Shown here one piece after another: positions 51,201 through 63,500 of a stretch of DNA of 64,000 bases. The notes beneath the pieces are model-generated. The model did no database searches. It was given only the letters and a program-made list of their open reading frames with translations, and had not been told where the DNA came from. The DNA is taken from positions 79,784,716 to 79,848,715 of the forward strand of contig NC_088171.1 in the NCBI RefSeq assembly GCF_028769735.1, given 5' to 3'. Each line of letters opens with the position of its first letter. Position 1 is the first letter of the stretch. The DNA comes from Zonotrichia leucophrys gambelii (Eukaryota > Chordata > Aves > Passeriformes > Passerellidae). The position numbers and the translations under genes are program-made.

Positions 51201-54200
51201 AAAGAACAAGTTCAAAAAAGTAGTCTTTTAAGAGGACTAAAAATAAGTAGACAGTTCAGAGATTTGCAACTTTGAAAATGTCTGAACAATTTTCCCACAT
51301 CCCATGCTCTGAAGACAGGCAGACTTTACTGTGTTTAAGCCATTTTAATAAAATAAAACCCAAAGTTGAGGGGTTTTGAATAAGACTTCACTTCCGTATA
51401 TCCAGTCATTATTATTCTTGTATCATATAAGACAAATTCAAATGATACAGTTGCAAAAGAAAAGCAGTTGGCAATGATCCTTTGCAGGTCAGATCTTATG
51501 ATTCAGTATCAGTCATTTTAATTTTAACCATGAATTTGAGAGAACTAAGGATCACACTCAATGATCCCTGAAAATCCTCATGGTACCATGAAAAATTAGA
51601 TTTTCTATACAATTTTGACTGAAAGAACTTTACAGTGTGCAAAAACTTAAATCTGACCTTTGATTATACATATAAAGAGACCTGCATGCATTGTATTATT
51701 GAATACATTTTGTCATTAAGTATGCCCACAGTATTCTTGCTTCCAGAAAGACTATCTGAATAAGTCACATAGAATTTAAAGCCTTGCCCTTTTGGAATAT
51801 CTACAACCTGTTGATAAAATATTACACAAACTCAATAGCCACGCAATGTTAAAATGAAGAAATTAGATTTGGGAATTAATAATTAAAAATCCTGTCTAAA
51901 GCTGGAGATTTCTTGTAGCATATTTCTCAGACTAGCATAGAAATATTTAGTTAAAAATGTAAAGTTTTAGAAACACTTCTCATCTGTTTCAGAGGATTCA
52001 GTATGTGTAAAATTCTAATGATAACTTGCCCTCACAATTGTAAAGCTGCCCTTTATTTTAATTTCCCTCAAATTACTTCACAGCTATTGGACACTGTTCC
52101 ATCTTTCCTGTTTGAAGTATTACCTCTGGTTGTTAGTGGCTTCTACCTATGGCTTATCTATAGCAGTAATTATAGGATCGAGTCAAAGTGTTACTGAAGA
52201 ACAGGAAGGAATAAGTAGTTCTCAGCTTGGAGATCACTGCATAGCTGATTATTTTAAAATATGCTCTTTTCACATTTGAGCCTTGTATGGAGATACTCAA
52301 CTAAATCAGCTAAGTCATGTTAGAATAGTTAATTTTCCCCTGCCCTTTAGTTCTGTGCCAAGAGAAATACTTGTAGCATGTCTGAATGGGGCAGCCACAC
52401 AACAGAAGATTTCACAAGAACAGCATTAAAAAAAATTAGATTATTGACAGATGCACACAAAACTTGTAAACTGATATTACATTTTGACATCAGTGTGATA
52501 ATTAAATTGTTTTGGGAACTGCCCATAAGACTTATCTTAATTTAATAATAATATGCAGTTTTCTATTTTGAAATCTCATGACAACCACTATGCCTTTACT
52601 TGTAAGTCAGATAGCGTATTAGATAGACCTTAAGACAAAATGGTGCATCTTTCACCTTTGAGTGACATAAAAGCAAAATAAACCAAATTCTTTTATAAAA
52701 CAGTAGCTGACCAAACCCCTAGTTGTTTCATGTCTTGCTTCTAAGTTAAAGCTCTACATGGAAATTGTCAAACTGGGCATCAGAAAACAAATCAGAATTG
52801 CTAGGATTTTACAACCTCCCTGTACAAGAGTGAGAAAGTGGGGTGGGGTAAAGGAGTGGAGTAATGGTGACATTTTTATCTCTGCATCCTTGTTCTTTTA
52901 ACAAAATGTCACAAGAATCACATCTCCTGGTTTTGTATAAATGCCTAAGAAATTCTTTTTCATTAGCAATTTGATACAACACCAGCACTTGTGAAGGATT
53001 GTCACTTATGCAAAAACTACCCTGACTTTTACATCTAAAATGTCTTAAGATGAAATGAATTACACATTTTTGTTACCAGCTTGAATTCCAAGTCACAAAA
53101 TTAGTTTAAAAATACAATCAGTCATAGTTGTTCTCAGTAATTGCTAAAAAAAAGGTTTTCTTAAATAAAAGTTTAAAAGTAATCCAGTCACCTAGGTAAA
53201 ATAATTAAAATTAATAATTGAATAATATGTTTTGGAGCAATTTATATATTATCTATTGTATTACCAGAGAAAGTTTTCAAAGTAATAGATAAATTAGGTT
53301 TTATCCTCCAGATTTTTAGCAAAAACAGCTCAGTTCAAGCTTAAGATTGTAATCTTTTTACATGTTGAAGACAGAATTCTTTCTGTATTCATCTAAATTT
53401 AGTTCTAGAGGTTGTGACATTACAGCAAATCTAGTTTAATCATACTGGTAGTTTTACATGTAAATTAATGCATGTACTCATACAGAATTATAGTGTTAGA
53501 GAATCATTAACAAAACCAATGATGGGCATTCCCCCCAGAATATGGGATCCCTAATGAGCTATAATTTAGATTTTAAATGAGAATAAATTACCATGCCAGC
53601 AGTTCTTTGAACACAGATTGTTTTTTGAATATATCTTCACTAGGCAGATTGTAACTGGAAGTGAATTAATCATTTCAGTCCAGAAAAAATCAAATGCACT
53701 AAAATGAAACTTGCATGACTGATCCTTTAAATTTTAATTCACTAGGATGTTTTTTGGAAAGAAATATTTAGAATGATGATGAAAAATGACAATTGCTTTT
53801 AAAACTTTTTGTACATTTACCTGAAAAAGAAGATAAGTTTTCCTTGGCCACCAACAAATCAGATATCAATTTAATGGGGACTTTATCATATATCATGAGG
53901 ATATTTACATTCAAAAGTGTACATCATGGACACATGAAAATGGCACAAAAAAACCACTTGATACCAATGAGACACCACGTATTATAAAGCAAAAGTAGTA
54001 AAAAGCAGAGTGAAACCTGATCTTTCAATCTGGTATTATAGGACATTCAAGGAAAGTGGATACATTTTTTGTGCTTTGTTCATTTATTTTCTTGGTGTAT
54101 TCTATCATCATCTTATTAAGTGTAATGATACAAAATCTGGTTGAATTTTTGAAGCTGATTGAATGAAGTTCCCGGAGTAGTTCAACATACTAAAGCACAA

Positions 54201-56540
54201 TGAGTGTGAAATATCACTGTTCCTGCAATAGGCCAAGAGAACCTCCAGTAGAGCCCAGGTTCTCTTTAAGAACAAAGTTAATAATTTCCCATACCGGAAA
54301 AAACCCAAACTTATATAATAAGACTCTCTTGTTATCAAGTATTGGAAGAAATGCAGTGATGCAGCAAGCAAAGAAAGAGGTATAGCAGAAACACCTACCA
54401 TAAAGAATAAAATTAAGTAATAATTAACCGTGTTGTCTGAAAACCTTCTATTTGTCTTCATGATGTGAAGGTAATAACATATGCAAAATTTTTGAAACAT
54501 TTCTGTTCTCATGGGATGAATGTTTGGAACATGGGTATAACTTACAGACAGTAGGGCAAAGTGTTTCTAGTCTTGGCCATCTACACCTTCTCATTCATTT
54601 AGAAGAAATGAAACTAGACACTCTGTGAAGGCAGACACTATTTATTCATAGTTGTGCACCTGACATCCAGCTCCTCATGTTTCTGGGCATTTCTTGCACA
54701 GAAATGAATTGGGATACTTCGTATGCTCATGGTAGATATGCCTTTTAATGCTTCCCCTTGCCCCCTCCTTTCCCAGCTCCATTTTGTTTGGTGGAGTTAG
54801 TCCAACTCTAAAACTGAAACAGAGTAGATGTACATCAGAGCTATAAATCTGCACCAGGAATGTGCTTTTCAAGTAAAACTCCTAAATGTTCCTGTTTCTT
54901 GTGCCTTGATTTATCACAGAGTAGTTGCAGATTACACAAACTGGATTAATTCCAGATGAAAATTGAAAAATGTGCCCTAGGAGTCCCCTTAATGTTCTTC
55001 AATCAGCTATGAGCATTCAGTCCTGGTTGCAAAGTCCACACCTTTGTCCCATTCTTAACAAACATGCACAGTGCATACACTGAACGCTCTATCAATTATT
55101 TTACTGCACATATCTGGTTTTGCTATGCTGTCCTCTTTGCTAATGTACCATAGTCACATTAACCCATATTCCTTGATGGGAAGTGATCCTGGATCTAATA
55201 AATCAGTCTTGATTTCAACTTTTATTTCAGAAGTAAATAGACAATACATCAAGAATTTTAGAACTTCACAGCAACCACTGGAAAAAAGAGGTACCTTATA
55301 GTATAAGCAGATAAACATGCTTTAGTAACCTGGCAAATATGTATACAAATATACTAAATATGAAAGCAGGTAAATGAAGAACACACACTGAAAAAAACCT
55401 AACACCAATGCTTTATGATATTGGGAATTTCTAGCTAAAGCTTCCCTTACAGAGATTTCTATTTTGTTTAGCTCTTCATAATTATAGGAAGACATTTTGG
55501 CTATTGACTTTGAAACAGTCACTTTGAAAAGGTCAACAAAAAAAACCCTCTTAATAAAAGTTTTGTCAAATATTTTGGATCTGACTTGGGAGTTGAGACA
55601 CATTGTTAACAGGAAATATTTTAGCAAATGGATATTAGTATCCCAAATTTGTGGAGATAGCATATGAAAACTTTTAAACAAAAACAATGATTCTGTGGAT
55701 AGTAACTTTTCAATACTATTAGTTGAATTTACCTCATATTATCTACAAAGCTTGCCATACCTCTGACTAGACTTCTACATCGTCAGTGTTTTTAATTCAT
55801 GGCCTAGGCATTTGCTGCCTACTGCATGATATATGGTTCTATTGTTTTATGTCTCAAGTGCACAGCCTTAAAAATTGTATTTACTTCTTTACTGGCTTGC
55901 ACAAACCTTTTGTCATGGGTTACCTGTTGATAACAGGTGGAAAGTGTCAGTACATGATTCTTCCTAGCACTCTTTTTGCTTGAGTTAGTATTTTTAAGTA
56001 ATTTACACCACAGTCAGATCCAGTCTTGAAATCTGAAAGTGACAGAATGATTAAGATTATTGTTTCCAATGATAAAGGTGACGGACTTTTGTACTTCTTA
56101 TGGTCTTGAATACAATATGAAAAAATCAATACTTCTTTCCTTTGAAATTAATTATCTATAACATTTTAAAGATTTTTTTAAGCTTGCACAGTACTCAGAA
56201 GTACCCATCTGATTTGATTCAGAACTGCATTAAATCCTGATGTCTGTATACATAACTATCATTTTTAAATCCATTTACTCTGAGCATCTGAAGGATTGTT
56301 TTCCTTGAGAAAAGCAACGTGTACATAAGCTAATAAAATAACCTCTGGGCATTCAGACGCTGACTTGGAATGGCAAGAGAAAGTGATTGGAGACTTCCAT
56401 CTATGTTTGCACAAGGTTCTCATGTTAATATGTGTGGCAGTGTGCTCCTGATCATCAAGCATTCCAGTTAGCATCAAATCCCAAGAGAAGACACAGTGTA
56501 ATACTAATATGTTCTTTACAGAGGTGCTATCCACAACATT
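51201..56540. other. non-coding stretch, no recognised genes
   Basis: No gene or transposon was recognised. Two fairly long minus-strand frames (54108-54512, 134 codons; 55322-55687, 121 codons) are rich in hydrophobic residues because the DNA is AT-rich. They have no recognisable domain or family and are not called as genes. Confidence 0.5.
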
Positions 56541-56734
56541 AGTCAAAAGATATTAGTCAATAATATAATATATATATATATATAATATAATATAATATAA
56601 TATAATATAATATAATATAATATAATATAATATAATATAATATAATATAATATAATATAATATAATATAATATAATATAATATAATATAATATAATATAA
56701 TATAATATAGTCAAAAGATATAAGTCAATAATAT
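56541..56734. repeat. (TATAA)n array between duplicated 26-bp flanks
   Basis: From 56581 to 56705 the sequence is a perfect pentanucleotide TATAA array of 25 units, preceded by a short (TA)n and impure TATAA copies from about 56562. The array is flanked by a 26-base segment starting AGTCAAAAGATAT, at 56541-56566 and again at 56709-56734, with 25 of 26 positions identical. Each flank itself holds a doubled AGTCAA word. The purity suggests a young, length-variable locus. The frame across it (56553-56762) encodes only a repeated Tyr/Ile/Leu pattern and is an artefact. Confidence 0.95.
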
Positions 56735-58549
56735 GTCTTAGAAGTGACATATATAGTAGCAATTATGCCTCTGCATTGTGCTAGGGGCAACAGGAATCCT
56801 GGATGAGATGAAATGCATCATCATCATCCCTGGGTGGGAGCGGTGTTGTCTGTGCTACACAGGGGTTGTCTCCATGTGACAGAATCTCATCAAGCCAGTG
56901 GTTGCCCTGACAATCTGAAAAAACACAGCAGTGGAGCACAGTAATGCCCCCCAAACACTGAGTGTTGTAATGACATCAAATAGCTGTCCTCATATGCAGA
57001 AAAAGTTCAAAAAGTAATATGCCATTGAATCCACAGGATAAAACAAAACACGATAAAAAAGACTTTTATTGAAAACTACATATGAATAAATATCTGAATA
57101 AAAGTACATTTATGAGATGTGCTATACATTTTTATGCCATTAAAAGAGATATGTTCATCTTAGTTCAATTTCTATATAGTTGTGAAAGAAAATTCACCAG
57201 ACATAATTCTTTCAGAAGTGGACTAAGAAGAAACTCGGATAAGGAAAGGAAAATGAGTGAAAGACAAAAGGTATTGTCTTGAAATGAACCTACAACAAAG
57301 GAAACAGATATGAACATTTGAAAATATACCTTATGGGACAGCCTGTAAGAGAATTTAAATATATTGATTCTGAAATATCCATAAATTATATTTATGCAGA
57401 TACTGGTAGGGTAACCAAACAAGCTCTGAATTAAATTGTTGTTGATTTCTGATTGTGCTTAATTCCTAACCCCCTGTGAAATCTTTATACAAACATGTCA
57501 ATGATTACTTTATTATTATCCACCAATTTTTCTGTGCACAATTTTGTAATTTTTCCAGCTGCTATTTCTAGTTCTAAGAATCTATTCTCTCTGATTTCTG
57601 AAGACTGTCTTTTCGGAAAAATACCAGATTATTCATATATGAGTTTTTCAAATCAAGACTTTATCTTCCCTTTAAAAGATTTCTGGCTTCCCTAAAATAT
57701 TTAAGCCTCTGTATGGGGACAACGTTTGACCTATTAACCACTATTCACCAGTTTCTTAATGCTGAGAATTTGGCTGAAGATAATAACCTTCCGAGTCTTT
57801 TTTCACTTTGGATCTTCTGTAATTGTGTCTATCAGAGATTTCATTTGCGGCCATACAACACATTGTGCTACTTAAATCTGTTATTTCATGTTCACAGTGC
57901 ACTTGATTTCTTTGATTTTCAAGAAAGAGATGGTTGAAATGTTTCTGGGTTTATAAGTCTCAGGAAGTTTCATTTTTCCTTGAAGTAAGCCCTTATAAGC
58001 CTTGAACACTTGTGAACAGATGTATTTTCTTGAAAAGAAATTAAAAGTTTCATAGTACTATCATTGTAAAACTTTTGCTCTAATGTAAGAATCCTTAAGT
58101 GTGCTAACCACAGCAGAAAATTTAACCAAAGTAAAATGATTTCCACTTTTGTTTATTAAAATTTTTTACATTTATATTTTTTTTGTCAGTGAAAACTACC
58201 TATGGATCTGTGTTAATTTATATTACTTGTTTAAAATTTTTCCCTAGTAATTAATTTTTTTGACCAATCATCTTTCTTGTAATGTATTAGTCTCTTCCTT
58301 AATTTTACAGAATTTTCTCTAACTCACAAAGTCCTTATTGGCCACTTTGTTTTCACATATTTTTATGCTCTTTCTCATACCCCTCCCTATTTTCTCTAAT
58401 TATTTATTGTTTCCAGTATCAAGAAATACTTTCTCAGGTCCCTAAAACTCAGTGTAAATAGGACCCAACAATATTAAAACTTCTTCCATCATTATGTTGG
58501 CTGCCCAAATAATGAAAACATAGCCATGTAGCCTTACAAAACTTGCACT
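56735..58549. other. non-coding stretch, no recognised genes
   Basis: No gene or repeat family was recognised. All open frames are under 90 codons. Confidence 0.5.
58544..58549. repeat. target-site duplication, left copy (TGCACT)
   Basis: Identical to the six bases at 59161-59166 on the other side of the solo LTR. It marks the insertion site. Confidence 0.9.
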
Positions 58550-59160
58550 TGTCGGATCTCAAGATCTCAGTCCTGAGATGCTGAGCCTCCGAGACCACCT
58601 TGGGGGGCTCGGGAGTCCTGGAATGTTGCCAGAAGTGCCTGGTAGCTGGACTTTAGTCCTACACAGGAGACGACAAGGATGAGGGCTTCACCGGGGTGAA
58701 TGGTGAAGGGATTAGTTAATTAGAGGGTGAGACACAAGGTTTAGGATTTATGTACAGGGGGGTTTGGAGGAGTAAGATGGAGGAATTGGGGTGTGTCCTG
58801 TCCTCCTTCTTCTTCCTCTTCTCCTCCATCTTCTTTGGCCACGGTGGCACCTTTGGATTGGTTATTACTGAGAGTACACCGAGTTATAAGAATAGATGGT
58901 ATTGGGGAAAAATGATAAATATTGTACACGTAACAATGGGTATAAAGATACGTGGCTGCCCTGGAGGGCAGACAGTGTGCTCATGGCTGACTGCTGAGCA
59001 GATCTTTGTTCGGCTGAAAGAACATCTTTTAGATAAACAATTAATAAACATAAAAACCGAAAGAAGAAATGAAGCCTCTTCTCGCCCCTTCGATACGCGG
59101 GCTGCCCCAAGGCCACCCCGGGCCTTTCCAGGCCCCTCAAACAGCCGAGATATCCGGACA
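58550..59160 (+). mobile_element. solo LTR of an ERVK-type endogenous retrovirus, complete
   Basis: The element begins TGTCGGATCTC and ends GAGATATCCGGACA, so it has TG...CA termini within an imperfect inverted repeat. It is flanked on both sides by the same six bases TGCACT (58544-58549 and 59161-59166). A 6-bp target duplication is typical of class II (ERVK-like) retroviruses. Inside, a TATA-box-like TATAAAG at 58941-58947 is followed about 100 bases later by an AATAAA signal at 59043-59048, giving a plausible U3-R-U5 order on the plus strand. At 611 bp it is a normal LTR length. No gag, pol or env sequence adjoins, so the provirus was removed by LTR-LTR recombination. The 166-codon frame at 58750-59250 runs out of the LTR and is not a gene. 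Confidence 0.9.
58941..58947 (+). promoter_or_regulatory. TATA-box-like motif of the LTR
   Basis: TATAAAG lies in the second half of the LTR, with an AATAAA signal 100 bases downstream, as expected for an LTR promoter. Activity is not known. Confidence 0.5.
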
Positions 59161-59166
59161 TGCACT
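59161..59166. repeat. target-site duplication, right copy (TGCACT)
   Basis: The matching partner of 58544-58549. The perfect match suggests a fairly young insertion. Confidence 0.9.
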
Positions 59167-62100
59167 CTTCAGAAGAAAAGCAAGAAATGCAAGAAAAGCA
59201 AGAATTATATCAAGGGAAGTGTTCTCTGTCTGTTGTTTGGTTTTGACTGAAAAGGATTTTTCTTCTGTAATTGTTTGGACTGCTAATCATGCCTTATTTA
59301 TCTGTTAGTCAGAAATATCCATAATTTAAAAATTATAAAGAACCTGTTCAGATTACTGATTTGATGACTATCCTTCGCTTAATTCAATGAGATAAACATA
59401 TGCACACCAACGTAAATACCAAAGGAAAAACAATATCACTGATTGGAATATCACCAGAGAAAATTTCTCAGTTATGGTTATATTCTTCAAAGATGCATAG
59501 GCTTGAATGATCACAAAACAGTCATTCTTGCTCCAGGGATGAAAAATAATTTCATCACAATTATGCAAAAATAGATTATGGGGAAAAGGAGGCATTGCTG
59601 TTGTCTCAAGAACTACATACTGGAATTAAGTTGAAAATACTAAATCCTAAATTCTCCAGAATGGGCAAGTGCAATAAGTGAAAGTCTAATATATAGGAAA
59701 GAACCTGTGTTTGTGAAAGATAACACCACAGTGTTATCAAGTACCTTTCTTTCTTTCCTTTCTTTTTTCATAAATGAATACATCTTCAAAGGAAAAAATT
59801 CAAAATGGCCTTTTATATCTGATATCATCTTCATGAGTGGCAGAATGACTAAGGTTAATCAAAAAAAAGCAAAGCTTGTGTCATCTCTTTAATTCTACTT
59901 CAGTTTTTCTCCTCTAGGATTAGCGGCTCAACACTCACTATTGTTCCTGCTATCTGATTACATCATATTATTTATTCACTATTTAAACTAAGGCCAAAAA
60001 TGGTCATATAAAAAAAAACTGAACTCTGAGCTCAGAAATTCCTCTTTCATCACCCAGTCCAGGTCTATTAATGTATTCACAAACTATACTTTTCTGTTAG
60101 TACAAAAAGCTTGCTAAAATAGCTGAATTTTAAAATACTCTGTATGTATATAATGTGGTGCACAAAAATTGACAGTATTTACAATTGATAATGTTTCTTA
60201 CTTGCAGTTAGTAGTGTTTTCGAGTAAAAGCAAGCCACAGCTTCACTGCTTGGCAAAGTGAGTTGTTGGACTTTGCTACACATTAAGAACCGTAAAACCT
60301 TACTAGCTTCTATCTGTCTGTGTTTTTTAGTGCTCTCCTTGATTGCTGCAATACCATACTTAATTAAAATTTTCAAACAAACAAAGTATCAGCCATTTTT
60401 TATGAAAGAATAAAATGACTTCTAAAAATGGAAGCTTGCAGTAAACACAGGCTTTCATTTTAGAGTTATTTTACACCTTAAAAAATCCAGCTTTAGAAGT
60501 TCATGTGGCAACATAAAACAAGGCACACAAATGAAATAAAATGACATAGAAATGCCCAAGTCTCCAGACTGTGTGTTCTTCTTTTAGAGGCCTAACTGCT
60601 CAAAATAGTTAAGTAAAGCATTTAACTGTTTCTTTACTGTCTTTTAGCTAAGGCAAATGAACTTGAGTGAACATATTGCCCTATCTGCTTCTTCCTTTCA
60701 TTTATTTGGGCTCTTTATTGTCTCTGTCCTTTTTGCTTCCACTCAGGTATGTCTCCACAAAATAGCAATTTCCCTGTTCATATTTCACTCATTTTTTAAT
60801 CTGAGAGATGCTTTCCTTTGATCTTTTAATTTGCTAATTCTAGAAAGTGTAATATATTACAACCAGCAAAAATAATATACCAGCAAAAGTAATATAAAAA
60901 CCAGCAAAAAACTACCAAACATAATTTTACAGCTACCTGGCTATTATAAGCTTTTGGTTCTGATTTGATGAACATTTTCCCCCTTAATGAAAGTTTAATT
61001 GATTACTTGTATATTTTCATAAGCTTTACAAATAGTATTGAGGTTGACCTAGAGAAGAATTTACAGTGACTGGCAAATTATGTGCTGCCAGACACAGATT
61101 CTGAATATTTTACTCCAGAGATTTTATTTAGGTACTTTCTTATATTAGAGCTGCCTGTTCACTAGGAGATAAATGAAGAGTACCTAAAACATGGACAGAT
61201 TACTTTGTACCCTGAACAAGGTGTTTAAAAAGTAATTAATGGCATTGAGATGTGTTAAAAGCAAGCAACTAAGCAACCAAAACCCAACAAAACAAAACCC
61301 CCAAGTGGTTTTGAAGATGTGATCTCAGTCCTCTCTCCAATGCAGACATTTCTTAAGATTCCAGTAAATTGCAACAGAATTTATTATTGCACAGATTGAC
61401 TACAATGCAATGGGAATAGAACTGATTTGGTTTCTAAAATTTTATTCTTTTATAGTTAAACCTTATGTCATTAAATGTTCTATTCTTATTGGAATGACTT
61501 TTTATCTGAAAATAATTGCTTGTACTTGTGGTGTGAGGAAGTTTTTGAAAGGTCTTTTTGCTTAGCTGCTTTATTTCTGAAAAAAAAGATGCAGGAAAGA
61601 GGGACCATAAATGCTGCAGGAAAATCACCAACAAAAAAGACAAAAACCCAGGCAGAAGAAAATTGGGGAAAATTTTGCACTTATGGAAAGGATTATTTTT
61701 GGATCTGAATATTTTTGACAATGAAGGAGAAAAAAGAGCTAAATGTGATTGCATAAAAGATTAAATGCTCCAAATCAGCATCAGACCCTCTGTACCAGAA
61801 TATTATTTCCCAAAAGAATAGGAAAGCAGCTAATAATTTGGGAGTTTTTCAGCCATTCAAATTAAAACAATTATGAAGCATAAATAAAAGCATTCTGTCT
61901 CCTGACTCATTGTTGAAGACAGAGGGAACAGAAATTCAAATTACTCTAAGTAGAGATTTGAAATCTTTTTCTCATTGTGTAGAAAGTTCTTAAGTCAGGT
62001 GGCCTTATGACATTCATTTGTTCATTATGCTAGCACAAAATAATTTGGGGTTTGAACTAGCATAAAATTTTTAGTTGAACACAGAGATATCTCAACTTGT

Positions 62101-63053
62101 TTTATATTGTTAGATTTTAAAGTTATAAATTTTTTAAAACTGCCCCTTCAATCAGAAACCCACATACTGGGATAGAATATTTCAGTTTCTGCTTCCTAGG
62201 AATTTTCCCTCCCCCCTCACTTTTTGTAGTTTTGGAGAAAGTAAAAGCCTCATAATGTTTAACAAGCTACACTTTTTGCTAGTATTCAAATATAGAATAA
62301 CATATTAGAAATATAGGATCTGTACTTTAGGCAAAAATGTTGCTTCTAACAAGCCACACTCTTCTCTTGAGATATGATGCACAAATACAGAAAACCAGCA
62401 ATACAGCTAGCCATCTAAAAAGCTGAGGACATTGCATTAGAGAAATGTTCTCAATTTGTTTTGATACCCTTTCCCATTTTTGAAAACAGCCTTTAATTGA
62501 CTTATGGAACTTCACTTTAAGACACAAACTTTGACATAAAGATACAGCCTTACCTATAGAGATGTCCTGAGAATATGAACAGTACATTAGTGTTTTCTTT
62601 TGTTGCTTTTAGAGGAAATTGAATGTCAATTTTCACTACTATAAAATAGTCCATAAGCTCCTGGTTCTCAAATTTCTCATTTTATCCACTTGCTCTCATT
62701 TTCATTTTGTGTTTGCAGTTATGAACTTATGTGCAACATAAAATTAAGTCTTTCATATGTTTCCAAAGGTTTCAGTTTTGTTGTGGAATGCTTATTCTCC
62801 TCAGTCCTTAACAACACAGACTGCCTCCTCCATGTCATGCACCTCGTATGGGCTATCCAGTCATGGGCTACTTTATCTGCTGAAATTAATCATAGCACAC
62901 ACTATTGCCTATACGGTCTTTGCTTCTTCACTGTCTCAGCGTTCTTGGTCAAAGAAGAACCTAGAATTTTTAAAAATTTATTTAAAATTCATTCAGTCAT
63001 ATAACTGTATCTTTTTCAACAGTAAATCTGAATAAATCTTCTTTGTCTTATAA
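59167..63053. other. non-coding stretch, no recognised genes
   Basis: No gene or transposon was recognised. Small CTTT-rich runs (about 59744-59768) and an AACC/AAAC-rich tract (about 61260-61305) occur. Open frames of 77-106 codons at 61434-61754 overlap on opposite strands and look like chance. Confidence 0.5.
60863..60912. repeat. short tandem CCAGCAAAA units
   Basis: Three successive units start CCAGCAAAA at 60863, 60880 and 60901, the first two followed by A/GTAATATA. A small local tandem repeat. Confidence 0.85.
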
Positions 63054-63125
63054 AATTATTTTAAAGACAAATACTTTATTTTTTTCTGTGTTATTACTAT
63101 CTCTCTCCTTTCTTTCTTTCCTCAG

Positions 63126-63500
63126 GTGGTAACTTTAATCTATGTCAATGTTCAAGAACTCAAAGGAAATATGCAGCTTTTATATGTCCCAAGTCAGGTC
63201 CAAATTAAGAGGAAACAGATGAAACAGGTCCATTTTCAGAAAAGTAATATTTTAAATACACTTTGAAGATAAGTCCTCTTAAAGAAAATCAACTAAGAAC
63301 CCAAATAATAACAAATGCTGGTCACTAGTTATGTTAAAAAATCTTATCTGTTTGTATTATTTATTATACATCATATATCGATTTAAGAAATGCAATTGCA
63401 TGATAACAGTATTTTAATTTATATATGTTGATGTGTAAGATGTATTTTCAAAACTGCACTTGGTACTTCTAATAAAATGGTATTTTGGAGAACAATAAAT
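63126..63500 (+). other. candidate terminal exon (low confidence)
   Basis: A long pyrimidine tract (about 63100-63122) ends in CTCAG at 63121-63125, a good splice-acceptor shape. From 63126 a frame stays open for 46 codons (begins VVTLIYVNVQELKG) and stops with TGA at 63264-63266. AATAAA signals follow at 63471-63476 and 63494-63499, giving a 3' untranslated stretch of about 230 bases. The predicted peptide is not recognised. The frame is also open upstream for 24 codons, so the acceptor does not define it. In AT-rich DNA this arrangement may be chance. No partner exon was found in the window. Confidence 0.2.

Noticed and set aside
56553..56762. Frame encoding repeated Leu-Tyr-Tyr-Ile-Ile
   Set aside because: Direct translation of the TATAA microsatellite.
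58750..59250. Longest plus-strand frame (166 codons)
   Set aside because: It lies almost wholly within the solo LTR and runs out past its right end and target duplication. No protein family resemblance.
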